Positions 25,153 to 34,839 of a stretch of DNA of 64,000 bases are shown here, one piece after another. Source of the DNA: JBELHO01 sp042091375 (GTDB taxonomy: Bacteria; Pseudomonadota; Gammaproteobacteria; Enterobacterales; Alteromonadaceae); NCBI GenBank assembly GCA_042091375.1, contig JBELHO010000003.1, positions 62,001 to 126,000 on the forward strand, read 5' to 3'. Every line of letters begins with the position of its first letter. Positions within the stretch are counted from its first letter, which is position 1. Below the pieces are notes generated by a model. The model was not told where the DNA came from. It did not search any database and saw nothing but the letters and a program-made list of their open reading frames with translations. Both the position numbers and the translations under genes were made by a program.

Positions 25153-26016
25153 CTAATGTTTTAAATCCTGTAAAAAGGCATTAAGTTGCTGCTGATAAAA
25201 ATCATAAGTTTTTAAACAGTAATCACAGGTCATACTTACCTTACCCTGTTCGTCTAATATTGACGATAATTCTGACGGCGCAATTTGAGCAATAGCCGAC
25301 AAACATTTTTGCTCTGAACAACTGCATTGGAAATTAACCGATTGCGGTTCAAAAAGTCTTACATTTTCTTGATGATATAAACGGTACAACAGTGTCTTTG
25401 CATCCAGTGTAAAAATTTCTGTTGGTTTAATTGTCATAGTGAGTTGACAGACATGATCGAAGTCAGCTAATTGTTTTGCTTTATCGTCACTATCGGGAAG
25501 TAGTTGGATCAAACAACCGGCTGCTTGTTGTGACTGATCATCATAGAACAACCAAAATTTAGTTGGAATTTGTTCGGAAACGGCAAAATAATGCGCCAAA
25601 CAATCCGCTAATGTGTCTTTTTCTAAGGCAACCACCCCTTGATAAGGCTCGCCGTTTGTCGGTCGAATGGTGATCACCATATTGCCTTTGCCAATTAAGT
25701 CTCTTAAGCCAAACGCTTCAGTAGACTCAGTCATACGAGCAATACCACGCATATTTTGTTGATCGTCACCATTGACGGCTAGATAACCGATAGGGCCATC
25801 ACCTTGCAGTTGCACCACTATTTCACCTTGAATTTTTAAGGTTGCAGTGAGTAAACAGGTGGCTGCTACTAATTCACCTAATAGCTGTCTAACACCCTGC
25901 GGATATCGGTGAGGGGCAATAATTTGTTGATAGCTTTGTTGCAGCTGAACCAGCTCACCTCGCACGTGTATATCGTCAAATAGATAACGGTTTAAAATAT
26001 CTTTTTGCACAGTCAC
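25153..26016 (-). CDS. hslO: Redox-regulated chaperone Hsp33
   Basis: Hsp33 (287 residues) is a cytoplasmic holdase switched on by oxidation. The zinc-binding redox switch near the C-terminus has Cys231 and Cys233 (CSC) and Cys264 and Cys267 (CDYC), the canonical C-X-C..C-X-X-C set. The N-terminal domain carries GDGPIGYLAVNG and MRGIARMTES-type motifs. It starts 3 nt after hslR ends, matching the conserved hslR-hslO pair, and shares a terminator with the convergent barrel gene. Confidence 0.96.
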   Translation of the reverse strand: MTVQKDILNRYLFDDIHVRGELVQLQQSYQQIIAPHRYPQGVRQLLGELVAATCLLTATLKIQGEIVVQLQGDGPIGYLAVNGDDQQNMRGIARMTESTEAFGLRDLIGKGNMVITIRPTNGEPYQGVVALEKDTLADCLAHYFAVSEQIPTKFWLFYDDQSQQAAGCLIQLLPDSDDKAKQLADFDHVCQLTMTIKPTEIFTLDAKTLLYRLYHQENVRLFEPQSVNFQCSCSEQKCLSAIAQIAPSELSSILDEQGKVSMTCDYCLKTYDFYQQQLNAFLQDLKH

Positions 26017-26019
26017 TCA

Positions 26020-26424
26020 TTAATTCCTTTCTTTAAATTGTCGAATTTGTCGACGTTGTTTTTTATCTGGTTTACTGTCACTTGCTGGACTTATCAATCC
26101 ACCCTGTTTGCGGGCAAGGGCATTTTTTTCTCGCGTTTCGATACTCGCAGCGCTTTCAGTGTATAAAGTGTGGGCAAATGTCGCATCTCTGCGTTGCTCA
26201 GCTAACGCATTAATCACCACTTCTTTTTCTTCATAACCTTGGCGTATTTTAACGGTATCACCAATAGTTACCGATTTACCTGATTTGGTGCGTTGTCCAT
26301 TATAGAACACTTTACCACCGTCGATCATTTGTTTGGCAATGGCACGAGTTTTATAAAAACGCGCTGCCCAAAGCCATTTATCAAGTCTAGTGCTCGTGGT
26401 ATTTTGCTCATTTTTCATCAGCAT
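26020..26424 (-). CDS. hslR: Heat-shock protein 15, ribosome-rescue factor
   Basis: Hsp15 (134 residues) binds free 50S subunits carrying stalled nascent chains. The S4 RNA-binding domain covers about residues 12-70 (RLDKWLWAARFYKTRAIAKQMIDGGKV), and a basic tail ends in KQRRQIRQFKERN. It is the first gene of the hslR-hslO pair and divergent from gspC across 240 bp. The start could be ATG 26424 or the ATG two codons later; both give a normal protein. Confidence 0.95.
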   Translation of the reverse strand: MLMKNEQNTTSTRLDKWLWAARFYKTRAIAKQMIDGGKVFYNGQRTKSGKSVTIGDTVKIRQGYEEKEVVINALAEQRRDATFAHTLYTESAASIETREKNALARKQGGLISPASDSKPDKKQRRQIRQFKERN

Positions 26425-26664
26425 TGTCTTGGTTGTCTTGTTTACAGGCGGAAAAATACCACAAGCAACAAAAAATCGCTATGCACAGATAACAGCTTAT
26501 AGTCATTATCTGAGTTTTTACAGCCCACAAAAAATGTAACTATTTGTATAAAAGTTAATTATCGCCTTGTTGCTTAAGTCTAGCTCAAGTATCATCTAGT
26601 GAAAACTTGCCAAAAATAATATGATTTTTCGGTTTACTATGTATAACATCATTAAAAGGTCAAT

Positions 26665-27618
26665 ATGCAGTTGCCAGTAACTATAAATGACATAAATGAG
26701 TGGCTAATTCGATTACCTCAGCAAAAAATAGCTAAAATTATCAGTGTTGTACTCGTTGTTTACATTGCTTATCTAATGGCACAATTGACATGGTCATTGG
26801 CTTCTCCTCAGTCGCACAGCGTAAGTTTATTATCATCGAATGCCAATCCATCTGCAGCATCAACAGCATTGTCTTTAGTTGATACTAAGCGACTAGAAGC
26901 ACTGCATTTATTCGGCAAATACCAAGAACAGGACAGGATTGAAACAGTAACAGTACAAGATGCGCCAGAAACCAATCTCAATTTAATTTTAACCGGTACT
27001 GTGGCAAGTAGTGTGCAAGCAATTGCTGCCGCAGTGATAGAAAATAATGGTAAACAAGAAACCTATGGCATAGGTGACAAAATAGTTGGCACTCGCGCAA
27101 CATTAGACAGCGTTTCTACTGATCGGGTACTGATCAAGCAATCAGGACGTTTAGAAACCTTAATGTTAGATGGTTTTAAATACAACAAAGCCAAGCAACC
27201 AAGTGATCGCGACAATAGCCCAGCCAAAAAAGTTGAGCGAAGAAATACTGATGTGCGCAAAGCCAACGTATTAGATCAACGCAATAATAAAGCCCTTAGT
27301 CAAGCGGCTTCAATAGTTAAACAAGATATCAATAATGACCCTAAAAGAATTATGGAATATTTGCGTATTTCACCGAAAAGAGAAGGGGGGAAAGTGATTG
27401 GTTATCGGCTGATGCCAGGCAAAGATCCGGCCTTTTTTAAAGCTTCAGGTTTAAAGCCTGGTGATGTTGCTGTGGCTATGAATGGCTTAGATCTGAGTTT
27501 GCCTAGTGAAGCAGCGCAAGCACTCAAAGCCCTAAAAGAACAACAAGAATTGTCTTTGTTAATTGACCGAAATGGTGAGATTACTGAGATTTTGTTTGGT
27601 ATTAACAATGAATTATAA
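26665..27618 (+). CDS. gspC: Type II secretion protein GspC
   Basis: GspC (317 residues) links the inner-membrane platform of the type II secretion system to the secretin GspD. It has a short cytoplasmic N-terminus, one membrane helix (about 23-43), a homology-region domain (about 75-165, NLILTGTVASS) and a C-terminal PDZ domain (about 225-317, GYRLMPGKDPAFFKASGLKPGDVAVAMNG). A Lys/Asn-rich linker joins the two domains. It is the first gene of a complete gspC-N operon. The promoter probably lies in the 240-bp gap from hslR, but I see no clear consensus. Confidence 0.94.
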   Translation: MQLPVTINDINEWLIRLPQQKIAKIISVVLVVYIAYLMAQLTWSLASPQSHSVSLLSSNANPSAASTALSLVDTKRLEALHLFGKYQEQDRIETVTVQDAPETNLNLILTGTVASSVQAIAAAVIENNGKQETYGIGDKIVGTRATLDSVSTDRVLIKQSGRLETLMLDGFKYNKAKQPSDRDNSPAKKVERRNTDVRKANVLDQRNNKALSQAASIVKQDINNDPKRIMEYLRISPKREGGKVIGYRLMPGKDPAFFKASGLKPGDVAVAMNGLDLSLPSEAAQALKALKEQQELSLLIDRNGEITEILFGINNEL

Positions 27619-27628
27619 GGAAAAAATA

Positions 27629-29722
27629 ATGCGTAAGCCGGTTTTTGCAACTTGGTTAAAACGAGTTATGGTTAGCCTATCAACACTGATAGTTTTCAAT
27701 TCTGCTATAGTGATAGCCAACTCTGCTAACGCCACGCAATATTCACCTAATTTTAAAGGTACTGACTTAGTCGAGTTTATTAACATTGTTGGTAAAAATC
27801 TGAAAAAAACCATGATTGTTGACCCCAATGTGCGCGGCAAAGTCAATGTCAGAAGTTATGATTTATTAACAGAGCAACAATATTATCAATTTTTTCTCAA
27901 TGTATTAGAAGTCTACAGTTTTTCAGCCATCGAAATGGACAATAACATTATCAAAATTGTCCGCAATAAAAAGGCCAAATCGGCGGCTACGCCATTGGTG
28001 GATGATGATGATCCTGGCATCGGTGATGAAATGGTCACTCGTGTGGTAGAAGTGAAAAATGTGACCGTGCGCGAGCTTTCGCCATTATTGCGGCAAATGT
28101 CTGATCAGGCCGGTGGTGGTACTGTTGTCCATTATGATCCAGCCAATGTATTTATCATGACAGGCACAGCTGCTGTGGTGAATCGCCTAGCCAGTATTAT
28201 CAAGCGGGTTGATAAAGCTGGAGATCAAGATGTACAAATAATCAAACTTAAATACGCATCGGCGGCTGAAATGGTGCGTATTATAGAAACATTAAACAAA
28301 ACTACTCAGGGCAAAGCCGGTACTCCGACGTTTTTAATTCCTAAAATTGTCGCTGAAGATCGCACCAATAGCGTCATTGTCAGTGGCGAAAAACAAGCTA
28401 GAGAGCGAATTGCTCGGTTAGTTTCACGCCTTGATAGTGAACTAGAAACTAATGGCAATACTCGTGTTTATTATCTTAAATATTCAAAAGCAGAAGACCT
28501 CGTGAAAGTATTACAAGGGGTTAGTGAATCAATAGAAGCCGAAGGTAATAGCAGTAAAACACAACGCACTAAAACCAGCAAACGCAACGTCAGTATTGAT
28601 GCTCATGAAGATACCAATACCTTAGTGATCACCGCGCAACCCGATATGCTGCGCTCACTTGAAGCCGTTATTCGTCAGTTAGATGTGCGCAGAGCACAAG
28701 TGCTAGTTGAAGCTATTATAGTTGAAGTGCTTGAAACGGATGGTGTCAGTTTAGGAGTGCAATGGTACAGTGAAGATGGTGGTTTTACCCAATTTACCAA
28801 TGGCCCTGCGACTATCGGCTCTGTTGCTGCGGGCTTTGAGGCCGCGCAATCTACGCCGGGCACACCGGGCTCAACTGTTACTACCGAAAATGGTACAACG
28901 GTGAATCCGCCTGGCAATGATATCGAGGGAGACTATTCATTGATTGCGCAAGCGTTAGGTAATGTCAGTGGAATGATGTTCGGCATTGTCGATAATGACT
29001 GGGGAGCCATAGTGCAAGCAGTCAGTTCCGATACTAACTCGAATATTTTAGCAACACCTAGTATTACTACCATGGACAACGAAGAAGCCTACTTTTTAGT
29101 CGGTTCAGAAGTCCCTATTCTAACTGGTTCAACATCCAGTAGTAGTAACAGTAACCCCTTTCAAACTGTTGACCGAAAAGAAGTTGGGATCAAGCTAAAA
29201 GTTACACCGCAAGTCAATGAAGGCAGTGCTGTGCAATTGACTATCGAACAAGAAGTTTCTTCGGTAAGCGGTGCTACGGGTGTTGATATAGCCATAAGCA
29301 AGCGCGAAATAAAAACCACTGTGTTAGCTGACAATGGGGCAACTATTATCTTGGGTGGTCTTATTGATGACGACGTGCAAGAAAGTGTGCAAAAAGTCCC
29401 CTTACTTGGTGACATTCCTATCTTAGGACACTTATTTAAATCAACCAGCAATACCGTGCGCAAACGCAATTTGATGGTGTTTTTAAGACCCACTATTGTG
29501 CGTGATGGCGCTGTGATGAACGATCTCAGTGCCGCTAAATACAATTACATCCGTGCTGATGAACTTCGCAAGCAAGAAGAGGGGTTACAGTTAATGAATG
29601 ATGAAAAACTGCCACTGTTACCTAAATGGAATGATGCACTTACTTTACCGCCTTCATTTGATCAGTATCTCAATGATGATAAGAGCGAAAAAGATCAACA
29701 AGACAGCCCAATAAAAGAGTAA
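27629..29722 (+). CDS. gspD: Type II secretion secretin GspD
   Basis: GspD (697 residues from this start) forms the outer-membrane secretin channel. A signal peptide ends near ANSANATQY (about 34). The N0 domain begins with YSPNFKGTDLVEFINIVGKNL, N1-N3 repeats follow to about 330, and the secretin core contains VPILTGSTSS and VPLLGDIPILGHLFKS. An acidic, Lys-rich tail ends the protein. I use ATG 27629 after the ribosome binding site AAGGA; a longer in-frame reading is unlikely. Mislocalised secretins induce Psp in other bacteria, and a psp operon lies 6 kb upstream. Confidence 0.95.
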   Translation: MRKPVFATWLKRVMVSLSTLIVFNSAIVIANSANATQYSPNFKGTDLVEFINIVGKNLKKTMIVDPNVRGKVNVRSYDLLTEQQYYQFFLNVLEVYSFSAIEMDNNIIKIVRNKKAKSAATPLVDDDDPGIGDEMVTRVVEVKNVTVRELSPLLRQMSDQAGGGTVVHYDPANVFIMTGTAAVVNRLASIIKRVDKAGDQDVQIIKLKYASAAEMVRIIETLNKTTQGKAGTPTFLIPKIVAEDRTNSVIVSGEKQARERIARLVSRLDSELETNGNTRVYYLKYSKAEDLVKVLQGVSESIEAEGNSSKTQRTKTSKRNVSIDAHEDTNTLVITAQPDMLRSLEAVIRQLDVRRAQVLVEAIIVEVLETDGVSLGVQWYSEDGGFTQFTNGPATIGSVAAGFEAAQSTPGTPGSTVTTENGTTVNPPGNDIEGDYSLIAQALGNVSGMMFGIVDNDWGAIVQAVSSDTNSNILATPSITTMDNEEAYFLVGSEVPILTGSTSSSSNSNPFQTVDRKEVGIKLKVTPQVNEGSAVQLTIEQEVSSVSGATGVDIAISKREIKTTVLADNGATIILGGLIDDDVQESVQKVPLLGDIPILGHLFKSTSNTVRKRNLMVFLRPTIVRDGAVMNDLSAAKYNYIRADELRKQEEGLQLMNDEKLPLLPKWNDALTLPPSFDQYLNDDKSEKDQQDSPIKE

Positions 29723-29727
29723 TACTG

Positions 29728-31439
29728 ATGAGTGATGAACAACAGGTGCAGTCTGTTCACAGTGAAACCGCTGTTAGAGACAATATTACAGCTAATNNNN
29801 NNNNNNNNNNNNNNNNNNNNNNNNNNNNNNNNNNNNNNNNNNNNNNNNNNNNNNNNNNNNNNNNNNNNNNNNNNNNNNNNNNNNNNNNNNNNNNNNAGCT
29901 AATGTTGAAGCTGATAGCCAAGACTTATCGGTAAGTGTTGGTCTATCCGATGATATCGAAACTGAGCAAGTTGGCGAGTTAAGATTGCCATTTGGTTTTG
30001 CTAAACGACATAGCGTATTGCTAGATGAAAACGATCAGCAACTATACTTGCATTGTTTAGCCGATGTTGACACTCAGATTATTGTTGAAGTGAGACGTTT
30101 TACTAACCGACCCTTTAAGTTGATCACTGAGAGTACTGGATCATTTGAAAATAAATTAACTCATACCTACCAGCGTGATTCCTCGGAAGCGCAACAAATG
30201 ATGGAAGACATAGGCAACGAAGTCGATTTATACTCTCTTGCTGACGAAATGACTGAAACGGAGGATTTGCTTGAGAATGAAGATGATGCGCCTATCATCA
30301 AAATGATCAATGCGATGCTCAGTGAAGCCATAAAAGAAAATGCTTCTGATATTCACATAGAGACCTTCGAAGAAAGTTTACAAATCCGTTTTCGCGTCGA
30401 TGGTGTGTTGCGCGAAGTATTAAAGCCAAACCGCAAGCTCGCCTCTTTGCTGGTTTCTCGTATAAAAGTCATGGCTAAATTAGACATTGCCGAAAAACGC
30501 ATTCCACAAGACGGGCGTATTTCTCTAAAAATTGGTGGACGGGCTGTTGATGTCAGGGTATCGACCATGCCTACTGGTCATGGTGAGCGGGTGGTATTGC
30601 GTCTGCTTGACAAAAATTCAGCGCGCTTAGACTTGCAAGATCTCGGTATGACAATATCTAACCGCGAAAAATTTGCAGATCTTATCGATAAACCACACGG
30701 TATTATTTTGGTCACAGGTCCTACTGGCTCTGGTAAAAGTACCACCTTATACGCGGGTTTAGGTCAAATAGACAACAAACAACGCAATGTACTGACTGTT
30801 GAAGATCCGATTGAATTTGCCATCGAAGGGATTGGTCAGACACAAGTCAACAATAAAGTTGATATGACTTTCGCTCGTGGGTTACGAGCAATTCTTCGTC
30901 AAGATCCCGATGTAGTGATGGTAGGTGAAATTCGCGATTTAGAAACAGCACAAATTGCCGTGCAAGCAAGTTTAACTGGCCACATGGTGTTATCGACCTT
31001 GCATACTAATACTGCCGCTGGCGCTATCACCCGAATGGAAGATATGGGGGTTGAATCTTTTCTGCTTTCGTCGAGTTTATTAGGGGTACTGGCACAGCGC
31101 TTAGTGCGTACTCTGTGTCCTCATTGCCGCTCAAGTCATAGTGCTGATGCTGAAGAGCTGAAGATTTTAGGGCTGGCAGCAGACAGCGATACTAAAATTT
31201 ATCGCGCTGTTGGCTGTGGCGAATGCAACTACAAAGGTTACAAAGGCAGAACGGGTATTCACGAACTCTTATTGGTGGACGATACCATCCGCGAATTGAT
31301 CCACGATGGTAAGGGCGAGCAAGCAATAGAGAAATATATTCGCCAAGCTACGCCGAGTATTAGGCGAGATGGCTTTGATAAAGTATTGGCTGGGATCACC
31401 ACGTTAGAAGAGGTTTTACGTGTTACACGTGAAGATTAA
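29728..31439 (+). CDS. gspE: Type II secretion ATPase GspE (broken by assembly gap)
   Basis: GspE is the cytoplasmic ATPase that powers pseudopilus assembly. Walker A is GPTGSGKSTT, the Asp box and Walker B are present (VGEIRDLETAQIA), and a zinc-binding four-cysteine motif (CPHC..CGEC) lies near the end. A 100-base run of N at 29797-29896 splits the 5' end. The first 23 codons and the rest lie in different frames only because the gap length is a placeholder. Both gap edges read AGCTAAT; joined on that overlap the gene is in frame, with about 534 residues. The N-terminal extension is variable in the family. Confidence 0.92.
29797..29896. other. Assembly gap (100 N)
   Basis: A run of 100 N, the size often used as a placeholder for an unknown gap. 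The seven bases before it and the seven after it are both AGCTAAT. The true sequence may be a short overlap with no missing bases, or a repeat that could not be assembled. Confidence 0.98.
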
Positions 31440-31446
31440 TTAAATT

Positions 31447-32670
31447 ATGCCAGCATTTGATTATCAAGCGGTCGATAGCCGCGGTAAAAATAAAAAAGGA
31501 GTGATTGAAGGTGATACTCCCAGACAAGTGCGAGGCTTGTTGCGCGATCAAGGCTTAATGCCGACAGAAGTGACAGCGAGTTTACAAAAAACCAAAAAGC
31601 AGCAGGGCAGTTCGCGATTTAGCCAAAGTAAAAAGGTCACAGCCACCGAGTTAGCATTAATTACTCGGCAATTAGCAACTTTAGTCGAGTCGGGACTTCC
31701 CTTAGAAGAAGCACTGCTGGCGGTTGCCGAACAATGCGATAAAAACACTTTAAAAAGTATGATCATGGCAGTTCGTACCAAGGTCACTGAGGGTTATGGT
31801 CTAGCTGAAAGTATGGCTGAATACCCGCAAATTTTTAATCAGCTTTTTCGGGCTATGGTGGCAGCAGGAGAAAAATCAGGTCATTTAGATAAGGTACTGG
31901 ATCGCTTAGCTGATTACACCGAAAAAAGACAACAACTGCGCTCGCAAATGATCCAAGCAATGGTATACCCGGTGATCATGGCCGTTGTTGCCATCGCTGT
32001 TATTGTTGTACTGTTAACCTCTGTGGTACCACAAATTGTTGGTCAATTTGAACACATGGGAGCTAACTTGCCCGGTAGTACTCAGTTTTTGATCACTTGC
32101 AGTGAATTTTTACAGCAATACGGCTTAATAGTTTTATTGATGCTTGTCGCGGTGGTAATGGTGTTTTTACAACTGATGAAAAAAACTACTTTTAAATATT
32201 CAGTCCATAAAAAAACCCTGGTTCTGCTCGGTTTGGGCAAGGTTGTAAAAGGTTTGAATACAGCGCGTTTTGCTAGAACCCTGAGTATCTTAACCGCCAG
32301 TGCCGTGCCCTTATTAGAGAGCATGAGTATTGCTGGTGAAGTGTTAGATAACTTATTTATAAAAGACAGGGTCAAACAAGCAGCAGATAAGGTGCGCGAG
32401 GGATCAAGCTTGCGAGTCTCGTTAGAGCAAACTGACTTATTTCCACCAATGATGTTACATATGATAGCTAGTGGTGAAAAAAGTGGCCAGCTTGAACACA
32501 TGCTTGGTCGTGCAGCAGACAATCAAGACCGAGAATTTGAAGCCCTAATGAACATCTCATTAAAAGCCCTAGAGCCAGCGATCATGGTGAGTATGGCGGG
32601 TATCGTATTATTTATAGTGATGGCTATTTTACAACCTATTCTTCAACTAAATACTCTAATAGGAACTTAA
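31447..32670 (+). CDS. gspF: Type II secretion inner-membrane protein GspF
   Basis: GspF (407 residues) is the polytopic platform protein of the type II system. It has two GspF domains (about 70-195 and 275-397) and three membrane helices (about 172-198, 222-243 and 375-398). Conserved motifs include LALITRQLATLVESGLPLEEAL and its repeat RFARTLSILTASAVPLLESM. It starts 7 nt after gspE and is followed 3 nt later by gspG. The length is normal for the family and no defect is seen. Confidence 0.96.
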   Translation: MPAFDYQAVDSRGKNKKGVIEGDTPRQVRGLLRDQGLMPTEVTASLQKTKKQQGSSRFSQSKKVTATELALITRQLATLVESGLPLEEALLAVAEQCDKNTLKSMIMAVRTKVTEGYGLAESMAEYPQIFNQLFRAMVAAGEKSGHLDKVLDRLADYTEKRQQLRSQMIQAMVYPVIMAVVAIAVIVVLLTSVVPQIVGQFEHMGANLPGSTQFLITCSEFLQQYGLIVLLMLVAVVMVFLQLMKKTTFKYSVHKKTLVLLGLGKVVKGLNTARFARTLSILTASAVPLLESMSIAGEVLDNLFIKDRVKQAADKVREGSSLRVSLEQTDLFPPMMLHMIASGEKSGQLEHMLGRAADNQDREFEALMNISLKALEPAIMVSMAGIVLFIVMAILQPILQLNTLIGT

Positions 32671-32673
32671 TTC

Positions 32674-33111
32674 ATGTATAACAAACTTAACAAAACACAA
32701 GGTTTTACCTTGTTAGAAGTAATGATAGTGTTAGTCATTATCGGCATTATTGCCAGTATGGTGGTGCCCAATTTAATGGGTAGCCAAGACACAGCGCGCG
32801 AACAAAAAGCGGTTATTGATATAGGCTCGCTAGAAACAGCATTGGGCATGTATCGCTCACAAAATTACAATTACCCCACCACGGAACAAGGCTTAGAGGC
32901 GCTTGTTTCTCAAACGGATATTGAGCCTTTACCGCGACGTTTCCCCGAGGGTGGCTATATTAAGCGCTTGCCCAAAGATCCTTGGGGTAATGATTATCAG
33001 TTATTAAATCCCGGTGAAAATGGCAAGATGGACATCTTTAGTATGGGACCAGACGGTGTGCAGGGTACCGATGATGACATAGGTAATTGGAACCTTGGCG
33101 ACTACCAATAA
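32674..33111 (+). CDS. gspG: Major pseudopilin GspG
   Basis: GspG (145 residues) is the main subunit of the type II pseudopilus. The prepilin peptidase site is KTQG|FTLLEVMIVLVIIG, with Glu at position 5 of the mature protein. The C-terminal part carries the calcium-site region (SMGPDGVQGTDDDIGNWNLG) typical of the family. The prepilin peptidase itself (GspO/PilD) is not in the window. It follows gspF by 3 nt; a 51-nt gap separates it from gspH. Confidence 0.97.
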   Translation: MYNKLNKTQGFTLLEVMIVLVIIGIIASMVVPNLMGSQDTAREQKAVIDIGSLETALGMYRSQNYNYPTTEQGLEALVSQTDIEPLPRRFPEGGYIKRLPKDPWGNDYQLLNPGENGKMDIFSMGPDGVQGTDDDIGNWNLGDYQ

Positions 33112-33162
33112 AAAATATTACCTGTTTGATGATGTTTACACCAGCAATGAGCTTGTTTAACT

Positions 33163-33819
33163 ATGACCAAATTTACTCCTAACTTTGATCATAAATCTGG
33201 CTTTACCTTGATCGAGGTTATGTTGGTGATCGTGGTGATCGGCCTAATGGTTGCCGCTATCCAATTTAGTGTTATTGGCAATAAACAGGAAGAAAAATTA
33301 CAACAACAAAGTACCCGTTTTGCCAATGTATTTAACCTTGCTGCTGAATACGGCTTATTAAATAATATAGAAATTGGTTTGGTAATAGAAAATAATATTT
33401 ATCAATTTGTTGGCTATGACGGTGAAGCGTGGTTACCTATTGCCGACTATGAGGCATTAGAGAGTTATCAATTACCAGATGAGATTACTCTGTCTATCGT
33501 ACTAGAAGATTTACCCATAGAAGAGCCTAGCATGGTAACTAGGGAACTCTTTGTTATTGACGAAGACGATTTTTATGATGACTTTTCATTGGAAGAGCGG
33601 GAGATAAAAGTAATTATTCCGCAAGTCTATATTTTATCTAGTGGCGATATTACTCCGTTTCGCGCAGAATTTTCACTGGCCGATACTTTTGCTTTAGACA
33701 CACCTATTGCATTTCATGTAGTTGGTGAATATACCACGCCATTGACCATTGCTGGCCCATTATTTGATGATGAAAGTGCAGCGCAATTTATCGCCCGGCA
33801 AGAGCTCAACAATGAATGA
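33163..33819 (+). CDS. gspH: Minor pseudopilin GspH
   Basis: GspH (218 residues) is a minor pseudopilin of the type II pseudopilus. The cleavage site is KSG|FTLIEVMLVIVVIGLMVAA, with Glu5 after it. The soluble part is long and unusually acidic (EDDFYDDFSLEEREIK), and longer than many GspH proteins. Its end overlaps the gspI start by 8 nt. The identity rests on the pseudopilin signature and its place between gspG and gspI. Confidence 0.9.
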   Translation: MTKFTPNFDHKSGFTLIEVMLVIVVIGLMVAAIQFSVIGNKQEEKLQQQSTRFANVFNLAAEYGLLNNIEIGLVIENNIYQFVGYDGEAWLPIADYEALESYQLPDEITLSIVLEDLPIEEPSMVTRELFVIDEDDFYDDFSLEEREIKVIIPQVYILSSGDITPFRAEFSLADTFALDTPIAFHVVGEYTTPLTIAGPLFDDESAAQFIARQELNNE

Positions 33820-34198
33820 ACAACCAAATAAATGCCGCGGATTTACTCTACTAGAAGTGTTATTGGCTTTATCTGTTTTTGCTTTGGCTGGCATCGCTTT
33901 ATTAAACACATCTGACAGCCATTTACGCAATTTATCAATGCTTGAAAACCAAATGTATGCGCAGTGGGTAGCCGCTGATCAATTGGTCGAAGTGAGTTTA
34001 ACTGTGGGCAATAGCCCTTTAAAAAATAATGCTAAGGGGCAAGTAGAATTAGCTGGTAGAGCATGGCATTGGTTACAAACCATTAAAAAAACTCAAGACT
34101 CAGGCTTAGTTGAAGTAACCATAGAAGTGCGCGAGCAGCCATCCGATGAGCAAGTACATGCTCGCTTGAGTACTTTTATAGAAGGTGCTAACAACTAA
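33812..34198 (+). CDS. gspI: Minor pseudopilin GspI
   Basis: GspI (128 residues) is part of the GspI-J-K complex at the tip of the pseudopilus. The prepilin site is KCRG|FTLLEVLLALSVFALAG. I place the start at ATG 33812, overlapping the gspH stop (ATGAATGA arrangement); an upstream in-frame start would put a long leader before the prepilin site. The stop codon shares a base with the gspJ start (TAATG). It fits the family size. Confidence 0.93.
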   Translation: MNEQPNKCRGFTLLEVLLALSVFALAGIALLNTSDSHLRNLSMLENQMYAQWVAADQLVEVSLTVGNSPLKNNAKGQVELAGRAWHWLQTIKKTQDSGLVEVTIEVREQPSDEQVHARLSTFIEGANN

Positions 34199-34839
34199 TG
34201 GCCAAACTCGTCATTAATCTAGGCCGCAATTTAGGCAGTAATAAAATAGAGGGTTTTACCTTACTAGAAGTGTTACTGGCGGTAGCCATATTTGCGGTGA
34301 TCAGTTTAGCCAGTTTTAGCATTTTTAATGGCGTACTCAAAACTGATGAGTACTCGCAACAACACAGTGAGCAACTCAATCAAGTTCAACGTGCTTGGCT
34401 ATTGATTGAACGCGACTTTATCCAACTCACTAAGCGTTCAATGCGCATTGAAGGAGAGGCTCCACTCAGTGGTTATATTCACAATAATGTCGAACTACTT
34501 TCCTCAAGTGATCAATCCATTGCGTTTGTCCGTCAGGGTTGGACTAATCCAGGATTACTGATCCCGCGCAGTGATTTACAATCGGTTGCTTACCGCTTGA
34601 ATGAAAACAACTTAGAGCGATTACACTATAACTTTGTTGACTCAGTGGCAGGTGAGCAACCCAAAATCAGGATCATAATTGAAGGCGTTAGTGCGTTGTC
34701 TTTTGAATATTATTATGTCGATAGTTGGCAACCCGAATTACAAGATGAGCAACTGCCCTTAGCGATTAAAGTTAATATAACCAGTGATAAATTGGGCGAA
34801 TTGCACAGAAAATTTTTAGTGCAAGAGGTGAGGCCATGA
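34198..34839 (+). CDS. gspJ: Minor pseudopilin GspJ
   Basis: GspJ (213 residues) is a tip pseudopilin of the type II system. The cleavage site is KIEG|FTLLEVLLAVAIFAVISLA with Glu5. Further family features are QRAWLLIERDFIQLTKRS and ALSFEYYYVDSWQPE. It overlaps gspI by one base and gspK by 4 nt (ATGA), so translation of the minor pseudopilins is coupled. The length and motif order are normal. Confidence 0.95.
   Translation: MAKLVINLGRNLGSNKIEGFTLLEVLLAVAIFAVISLASFSIFNGVLKTDEYSQQHSEQLNQVQRAWLLIERDFIQLTKRSMRIEGEAPLSGYIHNNVELLSSSDQSIAFVRQGWTNPGLLIPRSDLQSVAYRLNENNLERLHYNFVDSVAGEQPKIRIIIEGVSALSFEYYYVDSWQPELQDEQLPLAIKVNITSDKLGELHRKFLVQEVRP

Noticed and set aside
32082..32522. Minus-strand open frame of 146 codons
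   Set aside because: Shadow of gspF with no independent support.
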